Source: Calditrichota bacterium (GTDB lineage: Bacteria; Calditrichota; Calditrichia; Calditrichales; Calditrichaceae). Taken from it: a stretch of DNA of 34,128 nt. The position numbers were made by a program, and so were the translations under genes. This document shows positions 7,636 through 16,041 of the stretch, in pieces (position 1 is the first letter of the stretch; the number at the start of each line of letters is the position of its first letter). Below the pieces are notes generated by a model. That model saw only the letters and a program-made list of their open reading frames with translations. It did not search any database and was not told the DNA's origin. The stretch spans positions 1 through 34,128 of the forward strand of contig JAADIP010000249.1 of the NCBI GenBank assembly GCA_013151275.1, in the 5' to 3' direction.

Positions 7636-7846
7636 GTTGATTCTTTCAGGTTCTTGCGAAATCCCGGAATTACGGCTTAATATCAACGCCGTTCTGCAAA
7701 AAACGATGATTTTTTTATCGGAGACAGGGAATCGGAAAAGCGATAAATTCCCGGATTAGACTGCAAAAAATCCAAACGAAAAGTACGCGGCTTTTTCCGG
7801 CATCTCCGTTTTGCGTTAAAACATTTCCGCAAGGAGAGCAAAAAGT

Positions 7847-9655
7847 ATGGGCAATATTAATCATCAATTTCTCAATCGGAAACACATTCTGTTTTTTATT
7901 TTTTTCGGTTTGAACGCCTTCCTCTTTGCTCAAAATAATACTGTTGTTTATTTACGTTTAAATCAATTAGGCTATCGCCCGCATGATCCCAAAACCGCCG
8001 TCGCCTTTTCCGCACAACCCGTTCACGGAGAATTCAGGATTGTTAGCAAAGCCGACGGCAAGACTGTCTATTCGGGAAAACCGGTTCCCATCCGCCGGTC
8101 GGGCTGGGGCAAGTTCGGGTTTTATTACCGACTGGATTTCAGCGACTTAAAGACAGGCGGTAAATACGAGCTGAAAATCGGCGGCTCCGTTTCCGTTCCC
8201 TTTCAGATTCAAGAAAACCTGTACCGTTTTATGCCAGACTCGCTTCTCAATTTCATGCGTCAGCAGCGCTGCGGCTACAATCCCTTTTGGGACGAGGTCT
8301 GCCATTCGCTGGACGGACGCACGGCTTACGGACCCCTTCCGCCCGGAACTTATCTTGACGCAGCGGGCGGCTGGCACGATGCGGGAGACGATTTAAAATA
8401 TTTGCTGACCGGCAGTTACGCCGCGGCGATCATGCTTTTTGCCTACGCCATGTCTCCGGAAACCTTTTCGGATCATTTTAACAAATACGGTCAACCCTTT
8501 CCGAACCGGATTCCCGATGTTTTGGACGAAGCGCGCTGGGGTCTTGAATGGATGCTCAAACTCCATCCCGCCAAAGACCAATTGTACCATCAGGTCGGCG
8601 ACGATCGTGACCACATCGGCTGGAAATTTCCGTTTCGGGACAGCTCGGATTACGGATGGGGCAAAAACAGCTATCGTGTGGTCTATTTTGCCGACGGCAA
8701 ACCTCAGGGATTGAAGCAATTCAAGAGTCGCTCCACGGGCGTGGCGAATCTGGCTGGCAGGTACGCCGCCGCCATGGCTCTTGCTTACCGAATCTGGAAA
8801 AACGATTTAAATGAACCCGAATCAGCGGATCGCTTTTTAAGAGCCGGAATAGAAGTTTATCAATTGGGCAAGCAAAAAGAAGGGGTTCAACAGGGTAATT
8901 CTTACAATGCTCCTTACCGCTACGCGGAAATCACCTGGGCTGACGATATGGAATGGGGCGCCGCGGAACTCTTCCGCGTCACCAAAGATTCAAGCTATCT
9001 GCAGGACGCCATTCGCTACGCCCGCCAAATCGGTTCCGCTTCATGGATGGCTTACGATTCCACCGACCATTACGCCTACTATCCCTTTTTGAATGTGGGA
9101 CATTTCGCGCTTTATCCTCTGGTCAACCGCTCTTTGCAAAAAGAATTGGCGGCATATTACCGAACGGGCATCGAGCAATGTTTCCAAAGAGCCGAAAAAA
9201 ACGCCTTTCACATCGGAGTTCCCTTTATCTGGTGTTCGAACAACCTTGTTGCGGCGCTGATCAGCCAATGCGCATTGTACGAAAAGATGACCGGCGACCA
9301 CCGTTTCAGAAGATTCATGGTCGAACAACGGGACTGGCTTTTGGGACGGAATCCCTGGGGAACATCGATGTTTGTGGGCATCCCGGAACACGGCGAATTT
9401 CCCGAGCATCCCCACGCCAGCACTTACGCGCTGACGCGCAGAAGTCTGACCGGCGGTCTGGTTGACGGTCCGGTTTACGGAAATATCTTCGGGAAATTGA
9501 AAGGACTTTATCTTTCGGAAGCGGACCCTTTTGCTCCGTTTCAAAGCGACTACGTGGTTTACCATGACGATATCGCCGACTATTCAACCAACGAGCCCAC
9601 CATGGACGGGACGGCTGCGGCGATTTTAGCCATGATGGTATTCGCCCTGCCCTGA
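7847..9655 (+). CDS. Secreted glycoside hydrolase family 9 (cellulase-like)
   Basis: The 602-residue protein starts at an ATG preceded by AAGGAG (7831-7836). A signal peptide (HILFFIFFGLNAFLFAQ, cleavage near residue 28) is followed by an N-terminal Ig-like CelD_N domain (LRLNQLGYRP…, about 30-120). The (alpha/alpha)6 GH9 barrel comes next. Catalytic residues are visible: D178 and D181 in GGWHDAGDD, and the general acid E583 in DYSTNEPTMDGTA. GH9 enzymes invert beta-1,4-glucosidic bonds, mainly in cellulose and related beta-glucans. The residues after the catalytic Glu (PTMDGTA) differ from the common NEVAxDYNA pattern. The subfamily may therefore favour other beta-glycans or shorter oligomers. 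No carbohydrate-binding module or T9SS tail is attached, so a periplasmic location or another export route is likely. The gene appears monocistronic. Confidence 0.92.
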   Translation: MGNINHQFLNRKHILFFIFFGLNAFLFAQNNTVVYLRLNQLGYRPHDPKTAVAFSAQPVHGEFRIVSKADGKTVYSGKPVPIRRSGWGKFGFYYRLDFSDLKTGGKYELKIGGSVSVPFQIQENLYRFMPDSLLNFMRQQRCGYNPFWDEVCHSLDGRTAYGPLPPGTYLDAAGGWHDAGDDLKYLLTGSYAAAIMLFAYAMSPETFSDHFNKYGQPFPNRIPDVLDEARWGLEWMLKLHPAKDQLYHQVGDDRDHIGWKFPFRDSSDYGWGKNSYRVVYFADGKPQGLKQFKSRSTGVANLAGRYAAAMALAYRIWKNDLNEPESADRFLRAGIEVYQLGKQKEGVQQGNSYNAPYRYAEITWADDMEWGAAELFRVTKDSSYLQDAIRYARQIGSASWMAYDSTDHYAYYPFLNVGHFALYPLVNRSLQKELAAYYRTGIEQCFQRAEKNAFHIGVPFIWCSNNLVAALISQCALYEKMTGDHRFRRFMVEQRDWLLGRNPWGTSMFVGIPEHGEFPEHPHASTYALTRRSLTGGLVDGPVYGNIFGKLKGLYLSEADPFAPFQSDYVVYHDDIADYSTNEPTMDGTAAAILAMMVFALP

Positions 9656-9718
9656 CCAATGTTTGAACACGGAACCCAACAAATTTCCGGCGCCGATTTC
9701 TGATTTCGGAAGGCGCGT

Positions 9719-10378
9719 TTAAAAACAGCTCCGTAATTCAAGCCGCACGTTTTCGCCGTTGATCTCCGCATAAACGTAGCCTCCCTGACGAAACGGTCCG
9801 GGATTGATAATTTTTGTCCTGCCTATCCGGTCGATTCCCACTCCCTCGTGAATGTGACCCGTAAAACAGATTAACGGCTGCAGCTCTTCGATGAACTTTC
9901 GAAGCGTTTTACTGCCCACCTGTTCGCCGCCGAGCACACGGTCGTTGATCGTGCCGTAGGGAGGTTGATGAGAGATCAGAATAATTTTTGCTCCGTCCGG
10001 CAATTGGGTTTTAAACTTCTGCAGCCATAATTGAAGCAGGTTTTCATTGTATTCGTTGGGCGTGCGTCCGGGCGCGGGCAATGAACCGCCGATTCCCATA
10101 AAATAATATTCATCGTTTGAGCGGACCCGATTATCCAGATTAACTCCGATTTTGGTCAGGTACAAAGCCACGGAATCGGGATCGCAATTACCCGGAACAG
10201 CCAGAATCTTTCGGTTGTAGTTGAAGATTTTGTCAATGATTTGTCGGGCGTCGCCGGCGTTGCCAAAAGTGGTAATGTCCCCGGCGACAATCACCCAATC
10301 CGCTTCCGAAAGGTCTTTCCCGATTTTATCGATGTTTTGAGAATGGTCGTGCAAATCGGTCAGGGCAATGAGTTTCAT
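9719..10378 (-). CDS. Calcineurin-like metallophosphoesterase
   Basis: The 219-residue protein has all metallophosphoesterase blocks in order: ALTDLHDH (D-x-H), VAGDITTFG (GD), VPGNCDP (GNxD variant with Cys before Asp), ISHQPPYGT and FTGHIHEGVG (GHxH). These bind a two-metal centre that cleaves phosphomono- or phosphodiesters. The compact size and lack of a signal peptide suggest a cytosolic enzyme of the YfcE/MJ0936-like kind. The substrate cannot be read from sequence. The ATG at 10378 has AGGA upstream. The gene converges on the GH9 gene with a 63-bp spacer and is the downstream neighbour of the alcohol dehydrogenase. Confidence 0.9.
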   Translation of the reverse strand: MKLIALTDLHDHSQNIDKIGKDLSEADWVIVAGDITTFGNAGDARQIIDKIFNYNRKILAVPGNCDPDSVALYLTKIGVNLDNRVRSNDEYYFMGIGGSLPAPGRTPNEYNENLLQLWLQKFKTQLPDGAKIILISHQPPYGTINDRVLGGEQVGSKTLRKFIEELQPLICFTGHIHEGVGIDRIGRTKIINPGPFRQGGYVYAEINGENVRLELRSCF

Positions 10379-10428
10379 TTTTAAATAGTCCTAACATATT
10401 TTTCAATAACATCTTTTACTGTATTTTT

Positions 10429-10455
10429 ACCGCAGAGTGCGCAGAGAACGCGGAG
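10429..10455. repeat. CGCAGAG-type intergenic repeat
   Basis: ACCGCAGAGTGCGCAGAG and then AACGCGGAG contain three GCAGAG/GCGGAG-like units at 9-10 bp spacing, in the spacer between the alcohol dehydrogenase and metallophosphoesterase genes. Repeats of this look are scattered between genes in many bacterial genomes; a related sequence is at 692-763. Confidence 0.4.
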
Positions 10456-10521
10456 TTTTTTTCTTTTGGATATTTTTTTACCCAATAAAAGAATTTGTTT
10501 TCATAAAATAATGAATAGCTC

Positions 10522-11550
10522 CTATTTAATCACCAGCACCTTTGCACCGCGAATTTTACGCTCCTTCAGTTCGGTCAGCGCCTGATTTGCCTCTTCCAAC
10601 GAATATGTTTGAAATTCCGGTTTGACAGGGATTTCGGCTGCTAATTGCAAAAACTCCCGAACGTCGCGCAGGGCGACATTTGCCACGCTTTTGATCTCTT
10701 TTTCCATCCACAGATGCACGGGATAATCCAAATTGAGCAAATAGTTTTTGTCGCGATCTTCCTTGCGAATGGCGTTGATCACCAGTCGTCCGCCGGGTTT
10801 TAAATTCTTCATGGCTTCCACAACAGGTTTCCAGACAGGCGTGGTATCGATAATTGCGTGCAATTTTTCGGGCGATTCCGCTTCGGTGTCGCCGCTCCAG
10901 ACAGCGCCCAATTCAAGGGCAAATTCCTGCTCGCTTTTGCTCCGCGCAAATACGTAAACAGACGTGTCGGGATATTTGTGCTTCACCATTTTCATGACCA
11001 GATGCCCCGACGCTCCGAATCCCGTTAAACCCAAACGTTGACCGTTTTCGATATTGGCGAGTCGCAAGGAACGGTATCCGATGGCTCCGGCGCACAATAA
11101 CGGCGCCGCTTCTTCGTCGCTAAATATTTCGGGAATAGGATGCGCAAAATTCTCCTTTACAACCATTAATTCGGCGTATCCCCCAAAAACGTCGCGTCCC
11201 GTGGCTTTAAATTCGGGACAAAGATTCTCCTCCCCTTTCAGGCAGTATTCGCATTTCCCGCAGGAAGAATAAATCCACGGCACGCCGACGCGATCTCCGA
11301 TATTTAATTTCCGTACATTCTCCCCTTTTTGCACCACCTTTCCCACAACCTGATGTCCCAAAACCATCGGGAAAAATGACGGCGGCGTGCGACCCTCGAT
11401 TTCGTCCAGTTCCGTGTGACAAACACCGCAGGCGGAAACTTTGATCAACACTTCGTCTTCCGACGGCTCAGGCTCCGGAAGTTCCACCAACTGCAACGGC
11501 TTTTTATTTATTTTCAGATCGGTAATCCGATTCAGAATCATTGCTCTCAT
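10522..11550 (-). CDS. Zinc-dependent alcohol dehydrogenase
   Basis: This 342-residue medium-chain dehydrogenase carries the catalytic zinc site (ACGVCHTELDEIEG and VLGHQVVGKV, with a Cys in PLLCAGAIGYRSL). The structural zinc lobe has four cysteines in CGKCEYCLKGEENLC. The Rossmann domain carries GLTGFGASGHLVMKM. This is the AdhA-type arrangement of bacterial NAD(P)-dependent alcohol/aldehyde dehydrogenases. The SSCGKC lobe and the ATGRDVFGGYAE stretch resemble the AdhA/YahK-like branch. The ATG at 11550 follows a strong GGGGAGGAAA. Substrate is unknown; roles in fermentation or aldehyde detoxification would fit an anaerobe. The upstream spacer is full of short tandem repeats. Confidence 0.92.
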   Translation of the reverse strand: MRAMILNRITDLKINKKPLQLVELPEPEPSEDEVLIKVSACGVCHTELDEIEGRTPPSFFPMVLGHQVVGKVVQKGENVRKLNIGDRVGVPWIYSSCGKCEYCLKGEENLCPEFKATGRDVFGGYAELMVVKENFAHPIPEIFSDEEAAPLLCAGAIGYRSLRLANIENGQRLGLTGFGASGHLVMKMVKHKYPDTSVYVFARSKSEQEFALELGAVWSGDTEAESPEKLHAIIDTTPVWKPVVEAMKNLKPGGRLVINAIRKEDRDKNYLLNLDYPVHLWMEKEIKSVANVALRDVREFLQLAAEIPVKPEFQTYSLEEANQALTELKERKIRGAKVLVIK

Positions 11551-11588
11551 AAGATTTCCTCCCCAAATTGCTGTTAGTAAGCGGTTTG

Positions 11589-11637
11589 GATTTATGATTT
11601 ATGATTTATGATTTATGATTTACGGTTTATGGTTTAT
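11589..11637. repeat. Seven tandem copies of a 7-bp unit (GATTTAT)
   Basis: Four exact GATTTAT units are followed by GATTTAC and two GGTTTAT units, with no gaps. Array length could vary by slippage. It lies about 40-90 bp upstream of the alcohol dehydrogenase start and so may affect its promoter. Confidence 0.85.
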
Positions 11638-11685
11638 GAATTTCCTTCTCTTTAATTTGTTAAGGGTTAAGCGGTCTTCTCCGGT

Positions 11686-11760
11686 GTCTCGTTACTCGTT
11701 ACTCGTTACTCATCACGCATCACGACAGTTCGTTAAGGGTTAAGAGTTAAGGGTTAAGAG
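11686..11760. repeat. GTTACTC and GTTAAGGGTTAAGAG short repeats
   Basis: CTCGTTACTCGTTACTC is followed by CATCACGCATCACG and by two copies of a GTTAAGGGTTAAGAG-like unit. The order recurs partly at 11836-11925, so the arrays look related. Confidence 0.7.
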
Positions 11761-11835
11761 TACTTCTTCAGCATCTCGTTACGTCAAACCAGAGTAACGG
11801 CTTTCCGCATACTCCTTTTTCTTTTTTCTTTTGTC

Positions 11836-11925
11836 TTACTCATCACGCATTACGCATCACGCATCACGACCTTGTTACTTTGTCACTTTGTCACTCATCA
11901 CGCATCACGACCTTGTCACTCGTCG
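11836..11925. repeat. CATCACG and TTGTCACT short repeats
   Basis: CATCACGCATTACGCATCACG is followed by TTTGTCACTTTGTCACTC and another CATCACGCATCACG and CACTCG. The units are 6-9 bp and imperfect. The array reaches to within a few bases of the YifB stop codon. Confidence 0.7.
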
Positions 11926-11932
11926 CCTTCAA

Positions 11933-13468
11933 TCAAACCATCTCCCTGTCCAAACTGCGATACTGAATGGCTTCGCTCAGATGATGCGGTAAAATGTGTT
12001 CGCTTTGCTCAAGATCGGCAATTGTTCGCGCTACCTTCAGCACCCGATCGTAAGCCCTTGCCGAAAGCCCTAACCGTTGAATGGCGTTGTTCAAAAGATT
12101 CTTTCCGTTCTCGTCGATTTTGCAATATTTGCGAATCTGTGACGACTCCATGTGCGCGTTGCAATAAATGTTCTTTTCATCGGCAAACCGTCTTAGCTGA
12201 ATTTCCCGTGTTTTCTGCACCCGTTCGCGAACCACGGCTGAAGGTTCGCCGGAGCGTTCGGATGTCAATTCCTTAAAATTAACCGCCGGCACCTCCACGT
12301 GAATATCGATGCGGTCCAACAGAGGACCGGAAATGCGCGAGCGGTATTTTTGAATTTGCGGAAGCGTGCACGAGCAGGCGTGGGTAGGATCGCCGTAATA
12401 TCCGCAGCAGGGATTCATGGCAGCCACCAGCATGAATTTTGCCGGATAAGTCAAAGAAAAAGCCGCGCGTGCAATCGAAACTTTGCCGTCCTCTATGGGC
12501 TGGCGCAGGACTTCCAGTACATTTTTTTTGAACTCAGGTAGTTCATCTAAAAACAAAACGCCGTGATGAGCCAGACTCACCTCTCCCGGACGCGGAAATC
12601 GTCCTCCTCCCACAAGAGCCACATCGGAAATTGTGTGGTGCGGAGAACGAAACGCGCGGACGCCGATCAATCCGTGATCCGGCGGTAAAAGTCCGGCGAC
12701 GGAATGAATTTTGGTCGTTTCGATGGCTTCCTGCAAAGACATTAACGGCAAAATCGTCGGAAATCGTCTGGCTAACATGGTTTTACCCGAACCCGGCGGT
12801 CCGATCATGATGATGTTATGACCGCCCGCGGCGGCTACTTCCATCGCCCGCTTAACGTGTTCCTGCCCTTTTACGTCGCGCAGGTCAAACGGCGATTTAC
12901 TCTCCTCGGCAAATATTTCGTGAATATCCACTTCAACCGGATCGAAATCCGCGTTACCGTTTAAAAAGTTAACCACGTCCAACAAATGCTCCATGGGGTA
13001 CACCGGCACGTCTCCGCTGCCCATGGCTGCTTCGCGCGCGTTTTCCCTGGGCAAAACGATTCCCTTAAAATTCAGCTCCTTTGCTTTAATGGCAATGGAA
13101 AGACTTCCGTGAATCGGTCGCAACGAACCGTCCAAAGCCAGTTCCCCCAAAATCAAATACTCTTCCACCGCCTCGGGACTGACATCTCCCTGCGCCGTCA
13201 AAATTCCGATGGCAATCGGCAGGTCATAAGACGATCCTTCCTTTTTGATATCCGCGGGAGCCAAATTCACCGTAATGCGGCGCTGATAAACAAAACGGTA
13301 TCCCGAGTTTTTGATGGCGGCTACCACGCGCTCGCGGCTCTCTTTCACCGCATTGTCGGGCAAGCCCACAATGCCAAAATAAGGAATGCTGCGTTCCAGA
13401 TGCGTCTCAACCTCCACCATGTAGGCGTCAATACCCATTAAGGCTGCGGTATAAACTTTTGAAATCAT
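11933..13468 (-). CDS. YifB/ComM-family Mg-chelatase-like AAA+ ATPase
   Basis: The 511-residue protein has the three-part YifB layout. An N-terminal Lon-S16-like ChlI domain (1-165) contains [21 protein letters not shown] central AAA+ module has Walker [29 protein letters not shown] and Walker [14 protein letters not shown]-terminal Mg-chelatase domain contains [11 protein letters not shown] and [20 protein letters not shown]. In naturally competent bacteria the homologue ComM is a hexameric helicase that promotes branch migration during integration of transformed DNA. Many non-competent bacteria keep it as well. The ATG at 13468 has AAAGG upstream. It is read in the same direction as the upstream epimerase gene with a 78-bp gap, so co-transcription is possible. 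Confidence 0.95.
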   Translation of the reverse strand: MISKVYTAALMGIDAYMVEVETHLERSIPYFGIVGLPDNAVKESRERVVAAIKNSGYRFVYQRRITVNLAPADIKKEGSSYDLPIAIGILTAQGDVSPEAVEEYLILGELALDGSLRPIHGSLSIAIKAKELNFKGIVLPRENAREAAMGSGDVPVYPMEHLLDVVNFLNGNADFDPVEVDIHEIFAEESKSPFDLRDVKGQEHVKRAMEVAAAGGHNIIMIGPPGSGKTMLARRFPTILPLMSLQEAIETTKIHSVAGLLPPDHGLIGVRAFRSPHHTISDVALVGGGRFPRPGEVSLAHHGVLFLDELPEFKKNVLEVLRQPIEDGKVSIARAAFSLTYPAKFMLVAAMNPCCGYYGDPTHACSCTLPQIQKYRSRISGPLLDRIDIHVEVPAVNFKELTSERSGEPSAVVRERVQKTREIQLRRFADEKNIYCNAHMESSQIRKYCKIDENGKNLLNNAIQRLGLSARAYDRVLKVARTIADLEQSEHILPHHLSEAIQYRSLDREMV

Positions 13469-13546
13469 GGCGTTCGACCTTTTGAAAAGACACGATATTT
13501 TTAATAACGAATCCGCAAAAAAACAATTTGCGATCGTTTTTAATAT

Positions 13547-14458
13547 CTATCGAAGAATATCTTTTAACGCCGAATACAAATCTTCAAATCGAAACGAATA
13601 ACCCGCTTTTAACAAAGCTTTGGGTTCTGCGAACTGCCCGCTCAAAACCGTTGCTTTTGCCATTTCTCCCAGAACCAAACCAGGCAAAAATCCCGGAACC
13701 GGCAGCCACGAGGGACGCTTTAACGCCTTGCCCAAAACCCGGCTGAATTCTTTTTGCGGCGTCGGTTGCGGAGCCGTCAGATTAAAAACCCCTTTTAACC
13801 GTTCGTTTTTAATCAAAAACAGAACCGCCTCAGCCACGTCTTTGATATGAATCCACGAAACGCCCTGACGTCCGCTTCCCACAGGTCCGCCCAAAAACAA
13901 TTTAAAAGGAATCATCATCTTGGGCAGCGCGCCGCCGTCTTTTCCCAACACCAGACCAAAACGGGTAATAATTCTTCGAACGCTTAGGTCTTCCGCGGGG
14001 TCGCTCGATTTTTCCCATTGCACCACCAGCCGCGCTAAAAAATCATTTCCGGGCGGACTTTGCTCGTCAACCGTTGCCGCGGTATTTCCGTAATAACCGA
14101 CCGCCGAAGCCTGAATTAAGGTATGCCCTTTTGTCGGCACGCGTTCAATTGCCTGTAAAATGGTTTCGACCGATTCGATCCGGCTGCTGAGGAGAAGTTT
14201 TTTGTAGGATTTTGTCCAGTACCGGGCGGCAAGATTTTCTCCGATCAGGTTGATTATCACCGCAGGTTCGTTAAGCTGATCCTGCCAGGGTGAAGAATCT
14301 CCCGCTTTCCAGAGCAGACACTTTACATCCGGCGGAAAAACGGAACGTTTGCGCTCCGGATTTCGGCTCAGGGCGATTACGTCGAAGCGTTCCCGCAACA
14401 TGCGATTTACCAGATGACGTCCGATAAATCCGCTGGCTCCGGCAATGATGATTTTCAT
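13547..14458 (-). CDS. TIGR01777-family NAD-dependent epimerase
   Basis: The 303-residue extended SDR has the nucleotide-binding GASGFIGRHLVNRML at its N-terminus (residues 7-21). The family-specific QASAVGYYGNT and GRQGVSWIHIKDVAEAV follow. The C-terminal DUF1731 part contains PGFLPGLVLGEMA and GYSFRFEDLYSAL. These features define the SulA/YfcH/TIGR01777 group. Its substrate is not established and the old link with cell-division inhibition is weak. The ATG at 14458 follows GGGAG. It probably forms a loose minus-strand series with the YifB and Tag genes. Confidence 0.92.
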   Translation of the reverse strand: MKIIIAGASGFIGRHLVNRMLRERFDVIALSRNPERKRSVFPPDVKCLLWKAGDSSPWQDQLNEPAVIINLIGENLAARYWTKSYKKLLLSSRIESVETILQAIERVPTKGHTLIQASAVGYYGNTAATVDEQSPPGNDFLARLVVQWEKSSDPAEDLSVRRIITRFGLVLGKDGGALPKMMIPFKLFLGGPVGSGRQGVSWIHIKDVAEAVLFLIKNERLKGVFNLTAPQPTPQKEFSRVLGKALKRPSWLPVPGFLPGLVLGEMAKATVLSGQFAEPKALLKAGYSFRFEDLYSALKDILR

Positions 14459-14606
14459 GGTGAGCTCCCGATTGCTCTCACCCGAGATTTTACATTTCGG
14501 ATTAATTTACACAATTTAAAAAAACATCGGAATGATTTTCAACGTTAAAATTCAAATTTTAGTTTCTGTCTCTCCGGCGTTTGCGGATTTTCCGTTCCTT
14601 TGCCCG

Positions 14607-15182
14607 TCACTCTCCCGCCAACTGCCTGTGCCTGAAACAATGAACCACATGATCGTTGACCATTCCCGTCGCCTGTAAATGGGCGTAAATAATCGTCGAT
14701 CCCACAAAGCGGAAACCAAGCTTCTTTAGTTCCTTGCTGATAAGATCCGAAAGCTCGGTTCGAGCCGGAATTTCCTCAATGCTGCGCCAATGATTAACGA
14801 TGGGCTTCCCGTCCGTAAAACGCCAGATAAAATCCGAAAAACTGCCGTATTGCTCCTGAATTTGCAGAAAAGAGCGGGCGTTCCCGATACTGGCTTCGAT
14901 CTTCAGCCTATTACGAATAATTCCCGCATTTTCCATCAACTCTTTAACCTTTTCCTGATCATAGCGGGCAATCTTCTGCGGATCAAAATAATCGAAAGCC
15001 TGCCTGAAGTTCTCGCGTTTGTAAAGAACCGTGCGCCAGCTTAAGCCCGCCTGAAAACCTTCCAGAATCAGGAATTCAAACAACTTTTGGTCGTCGTAAA
15101 CAGGCACTCCCCATTCGGTATCGTGGTAGGCGACGTAAAGCTCGTCTTTCAACGGAACCCATTCGCATCTTTTATTATCCAT
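14607..15182 (-). CDS. tag: DNA-3-methyladenine glycosylase I
   Basis: The 191-residue protein matches Tag closely: RCEWVPLKDELYVAYHDTEWG, LFEFLILEGFQAGLSW, ENAGIIRNRLKIEASI and FVGSTIIYAHLQATGMVNDH. The zinc-snap residues are present (C6, H20, H178, C182 in the E. coli-type arrangement). The enzyme removes 3-methyladenine from alkylated DNA and starts base excision repair. The ATG at 15182 is preferred over an in-frame TTG two codons upstream, because CGGAG sits at the right distance before it. It follows the cyclase-family gene by 37 bp on the same strand, so the two may be co-transcribed. Confidence 0.95.
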   Translation of the reverse strand: MDNKRCEWVPLKDELYVAYHDTEWGVPVYDDQKLFEFLILEGFQAGLSWRTVLYKRENFRQAFDYFDPQKIARYDQEKVKELMENAGIIRNRLKIEASIGNARSFLQIQEQYGSFSDFIWRFTDGKPIVNHWRSIEEIPARTELSDLISKELKKLGFRFVGSTIIYAHLQATGMVNDHVVHCFRHRQLAGE

Positions 15183-15219
15183 ATTCAACTCCGAAATTTG
15201 TACTTTTGTCGCGGCGCAT

Positions 15220-15867
15220 TCAGCGATTTTCGACCATCGCCACGGCTCTTACCGGAAAACCGTCCGCCTCATGAATATTTAACGGAAAAACACTCAAAAT
15301 AAAACGCTGATTCAAAATCTTATCAAGGTTAGTGAGATTTTCGATAATAATCAACCCTGCGGAAAGGATCTTTTTGTGGATGAGATATTCGCTGCTATCC
15401 ATCGGATCCACGGTAGCGACATCGAATCCGATGCCCTTTAAATTCATCTTAATAATTCGCCCGGCGGCTTCGGGAGAAAGCGTGGGAAAATCCTTCCAAT
15501 ATTCTTCGCTGCCCCACAATTTAGCGTAATTAGTATGGAATAAGATAAAGTCCAAAGATTCCGGATCGACAATCGAATCGAATATTTGCGGAGGAATGGT
15601 TTTCCCTTTGAACGCCTGAACATTCAGCGCCAGCGCCCGTCCGTAAAATTGCGAAAGCGGAAGACGATCCAGAAATTTTCCGTCCTCAAGTATATGAGCC
15701 GGCGCGTCCAAATGCGTCCCCACATGGGTCGTTAAAGTAATCTGTTTTTCCCGAAATCCGTTTTCTTTTAAATCGTTCAACTGACTGATTTGAAGAGCGG
15801 GCGTGCCGGGGAAAAGCGGCATTCCGTTACGGATGGGATGCGACAGGTCAATAAGGATTTGTTTCAC
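15220..15867 (-). CDS. Cyclase-family metal hydrolase (kynurenine formamidase-like)
   Basis: The 215-residue protein has the cyclase/KynB signature THVGTHLDAPAHILEDGK (H-x-G-T-H-x-D-x-P-x-H), which binds divalent metal, plus the N-terminal LIDLSHPIRNGMPLFPGTP. A later FDVATVDPMDSSEYLIHK and a C-terminal NIHEADGFPVRAVAMVE complete the fold. Family members hydrolyse N-formylkynurenine, isatin or related amides and cyclic compounds. No tryptophan-degradation genes are nearby, so the substrate is open. The start is GTG at 15867 with AAAGGA upstream, and no ATG alternative fits the conserved N-terminus. Confidence 0.88.
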   Translation of the reverse strand: MKQILIDLSHPIRNGMPLFPGTPALQISQLNDLKENGFREKQITLTTHVGTHLDAPAHILEDGKFLDRLPLSQFYGRALALNVQAFKGKTIPPQIFDSIVDPESLDFILFHTNYAKLWGSEEYWKDFPTLSPEAAGRIIKMNLKGIGFDVATVDPMDSSEYLIHKKILSAGLIIIENLTNLDKILNQRFILSVFPLNIHEADGFPVRAVAMVENR

Positions 15868-16041
15868 CTGTTTTCCTTTTTCGTTCCGTTGAACTCAAAA
15901 TTTACATTTTTCAGATCAATAAAAATTACAGTAACCGTCAAATCCGGAAGACAAGCTAAATACTTTAGCGAAAATTTTCAACCGAACGACAATACGACGG
16001 TTATTCCAAAAGGTTTCTTAAAAGTTCCCGGTTCCCGAGTC

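Larger units (their letters stand above)
11551..11932. other. Repeat-rich intergenic region
   Basis: No gene is supported here. The spacer consists largely of short tandem or near-tandem units: seven 7-bp GATTTAT-type units, GTTACTC units, GTTAAGGGTTAAGAG units and CATCACG units. It should also hold the promoter of the alcohol dehydrogenase gene (minus strand) and the end of the YifB gene. Confidence 0.7.

Noticed and set aside
9041-9565. Long minus-strand frames opposite the GH9 gene
   Set aside because: They lie entirely under a well-supported gene with intact catalytic motifs and show no protein-family features.
11660-11760. Telomere-like GGGTTAA repeats
   Set aside because: Only a few copies mixed with other short units, in an ordinary intergenic region of a bacterial chromosome; chance or slippage is sufficient.
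11836-11925. Possible CRISPR array
   Set aside because: Units are 6-9 bp and contiguous, with no 25-40 bp repeats, no unique spacers and no cas genes in the window.
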